A DNA stretch of 6,117 bases, from contig JAJYPO010000141.1 in the NCBI GenBank assembly GCA_021795275.1, positions 1 through 6,117 of the forward strand, given 5' to 3'. Positions 5,640 to 6,117 of this stretch are shown piece by piece; position 1 is the first letter of the stretch, and each line of letters opens with the position of its first letter. Origin of the DNA: Nitrospirota bacterium. GTDB taxonomy: Bacteria > Nitrospirota_A > Leptospirillia > Leptospirillales > Leptospirillaceae. The position numbers and the translations under genes are program-made. A model generated the notes under the pieces. The model was given only the letters and a program-made list of their open reading frames with translations, made no database searches and was not told the DNA's origin.

Positions 5640-5766
5640 GTAGGGCCCGGAGAGAATGGCCGAAATGGGGAGGGCCGACGCTGTCCGTCCCTGGAAAGTC
5701 GCCGTTTATCATGGTTCGACAGAGAGTAAAGATTTCCTTTTCCGGTATTCGGATAGGGGAATTAAA

Positions 5767-5798
5767 CCTCAAAGGGGGGCCCTGAGGCCCCTTTGAGG
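5767..5798 (-). terminator. terminator hairpin after the beta-barrel gene
   Basis: CCTCAAAGGGG (5767-5777) pairs with CCCCTTTGAGG (5788-5798) over 11 base pairs around a ten-base GC-rich loop. It lies 12 bases past the stop of the - strand barrel gene and is followed on that strand by TTTAATT, a short and interrupted U tract. It would separate that gene from the histidine-rich gene downstream. Confidence 0.7.
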
Positions 5799-5810
5799 GC
5801 CGGGAAAATT

Positions 5811-6117
5811 TCAGAAGTTGAATCCTGCGGTCAGGGGAACATACCAGAGGGCATTCTGGCCATTCCCCCCGCTGACACCATGAGCGATAGACTGCGGCAT
5901 ATAGGCGATTTTGGCCTCCACGAAGACCCAGTCGAAATTGACGCCGAGACCTGCGTCTCCGTAAGCCGTCCAGGAGTTGGCTGTTGATGTTCCGAAAAAA
6001 CTCTGTCCGCTCAAGTTGGCTTCGTATCCGGCACCAGCATCGATGACGAAGTAAAGATAGTAGTCCGGATTCCCCCACAGCTTGACTTCGAGGCCTCCTG
6101 TCAGTGGGGAGGATTGG
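5811..6117 (-). CDS. outer-membrane beta-barrel protein, C-terminal part
   Basis: The frame is open from the right edge to TGA at 5813-5811, giving the last 101 residues of a protein whose N-terminus lies outside the window. Alternating polar and apolar stretches suggest several amphipathic strands: LTGGLEVKLWG, YYLYFVIDAGAGYEA, SWTAYGDAGLGVNFD, FVEAKIAYMP and LWYVPLTAGFNF. The chain ends in Phe after an aromatic/hydrophobic alternation, which is the signal recognised by the Bam assembly machinery. The FVEAKIAYMP...YVPLTAGFNF ending resembles small OmpA/OmpW-like barrels of the OMP_b-brl type. The gene extends upstream past the internal TTG at 6014, because the frame stays open with barrel-like sequence to the window edge. 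It is followed by its own hairpin terminator. The specific function (porin, adhesion, lipid handling) cannot be assigned. Confidence 0.82.
   Translation of the reverse strand, partial: QSSPLTGGLEVKLWGNPDYYLYFVIDAGAGYEANLSGQSFFGTSTANSWTAYGDAGLGVNFDWVFVEAKIAYMPQSIAHGVSGGNGQNALWYVPLTAGFNF

Noticed and set aside
5640..5766. Stretch between the two - strand genes, examined for RNA genes or a small ORF
   Set aside because: No tRNA-like fold, start with ribosome-binding site, or convincing repeat was found; the widely spaced GGAAA (5693) and TTTCC (5733) do not form a consistent nested stem.
5617..6078. 153-codon - strand frame overlapping the barrel gene
   Set aside because: It lies in another frame over the beta-barrel coding part, continues through the terminator hairpin, and is rich in Arg and Leu without domain signals.
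1..6117. CRISPR array, insertion sequence, tRNA, rRNA or integration site
   Set aside because: No regularly spaced direct repeats, transposase motifs, terminal inverted repeats or tRNA/rRNA sequence signatures are seen on either strand.

Overview
The window comes from a diderm (Gram-negative type) bacterium. It encodes a tripartite inner-membrane/periplasm/outer-membrane pump, a C-terminal outer-membrane beta-barrel, Sec signal peptides and an exported c-type cytochrome. The DNA is moderately GC-rich with G/C-leaning third codon positions. A histidine-rich exported protein built like the acid-shock protein Asr, next to a multihaem cytochrome, would suit an acidophilic chemolithotroph such as Leptospirillum (Nitrospirota). 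That placement is a guess from general character, not from a marker gene.

Layout. The left edge (1-195) holds an ambiguous partial reading frame and the leader of an operon. From 196 to 5132, five genes run on the + strand in one tightly packed operon: a tetrahaem c-type cytochrome of cytochrome c554-like type (196-795), an EmrA/HlyD-type membrane fusion protein (792-1751), an EmrB-type DHA2 major facilitator (1748-3334), a TolC-type outer-membrane efflux protein (3331-4695) and ribonuclease HI (4692-5132). All four junctions are 4-base ATGA or GTGA overlaps, so translation is probably coupled from the cytochrome to RNase HI. A strong bidirectional terminator (5223-5256) separates this operon from a convergent - strand gene. 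That gene (5259-5564) encodes a 101-residue exported protein whose mature C-terminal half is about 40% histidine, with its own promoter and an inverted repeat across the -10 box. The right edge (5811-6117, - strand) is the C-terminal end of an outer-membrane beta-barrel protein, followed by its own terminator hairpin.

How the genes fit together. EmrA, EmrB and the TolC-type protein would form one proton-driven pump that exports small hydrophobic or organic compounds across both membranes. The uncommon element is the tetrahaem cytochrome as the first gene of the pump operon. It suggests, without proving, that periplasmic redox chemistry is tied to what the pump exports. RNase HI is a housekeeping gene that appears to be a passenger dependent on translation of the pump. 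The histidine-rich protein and the porin-like barrel are separate envelope genes.
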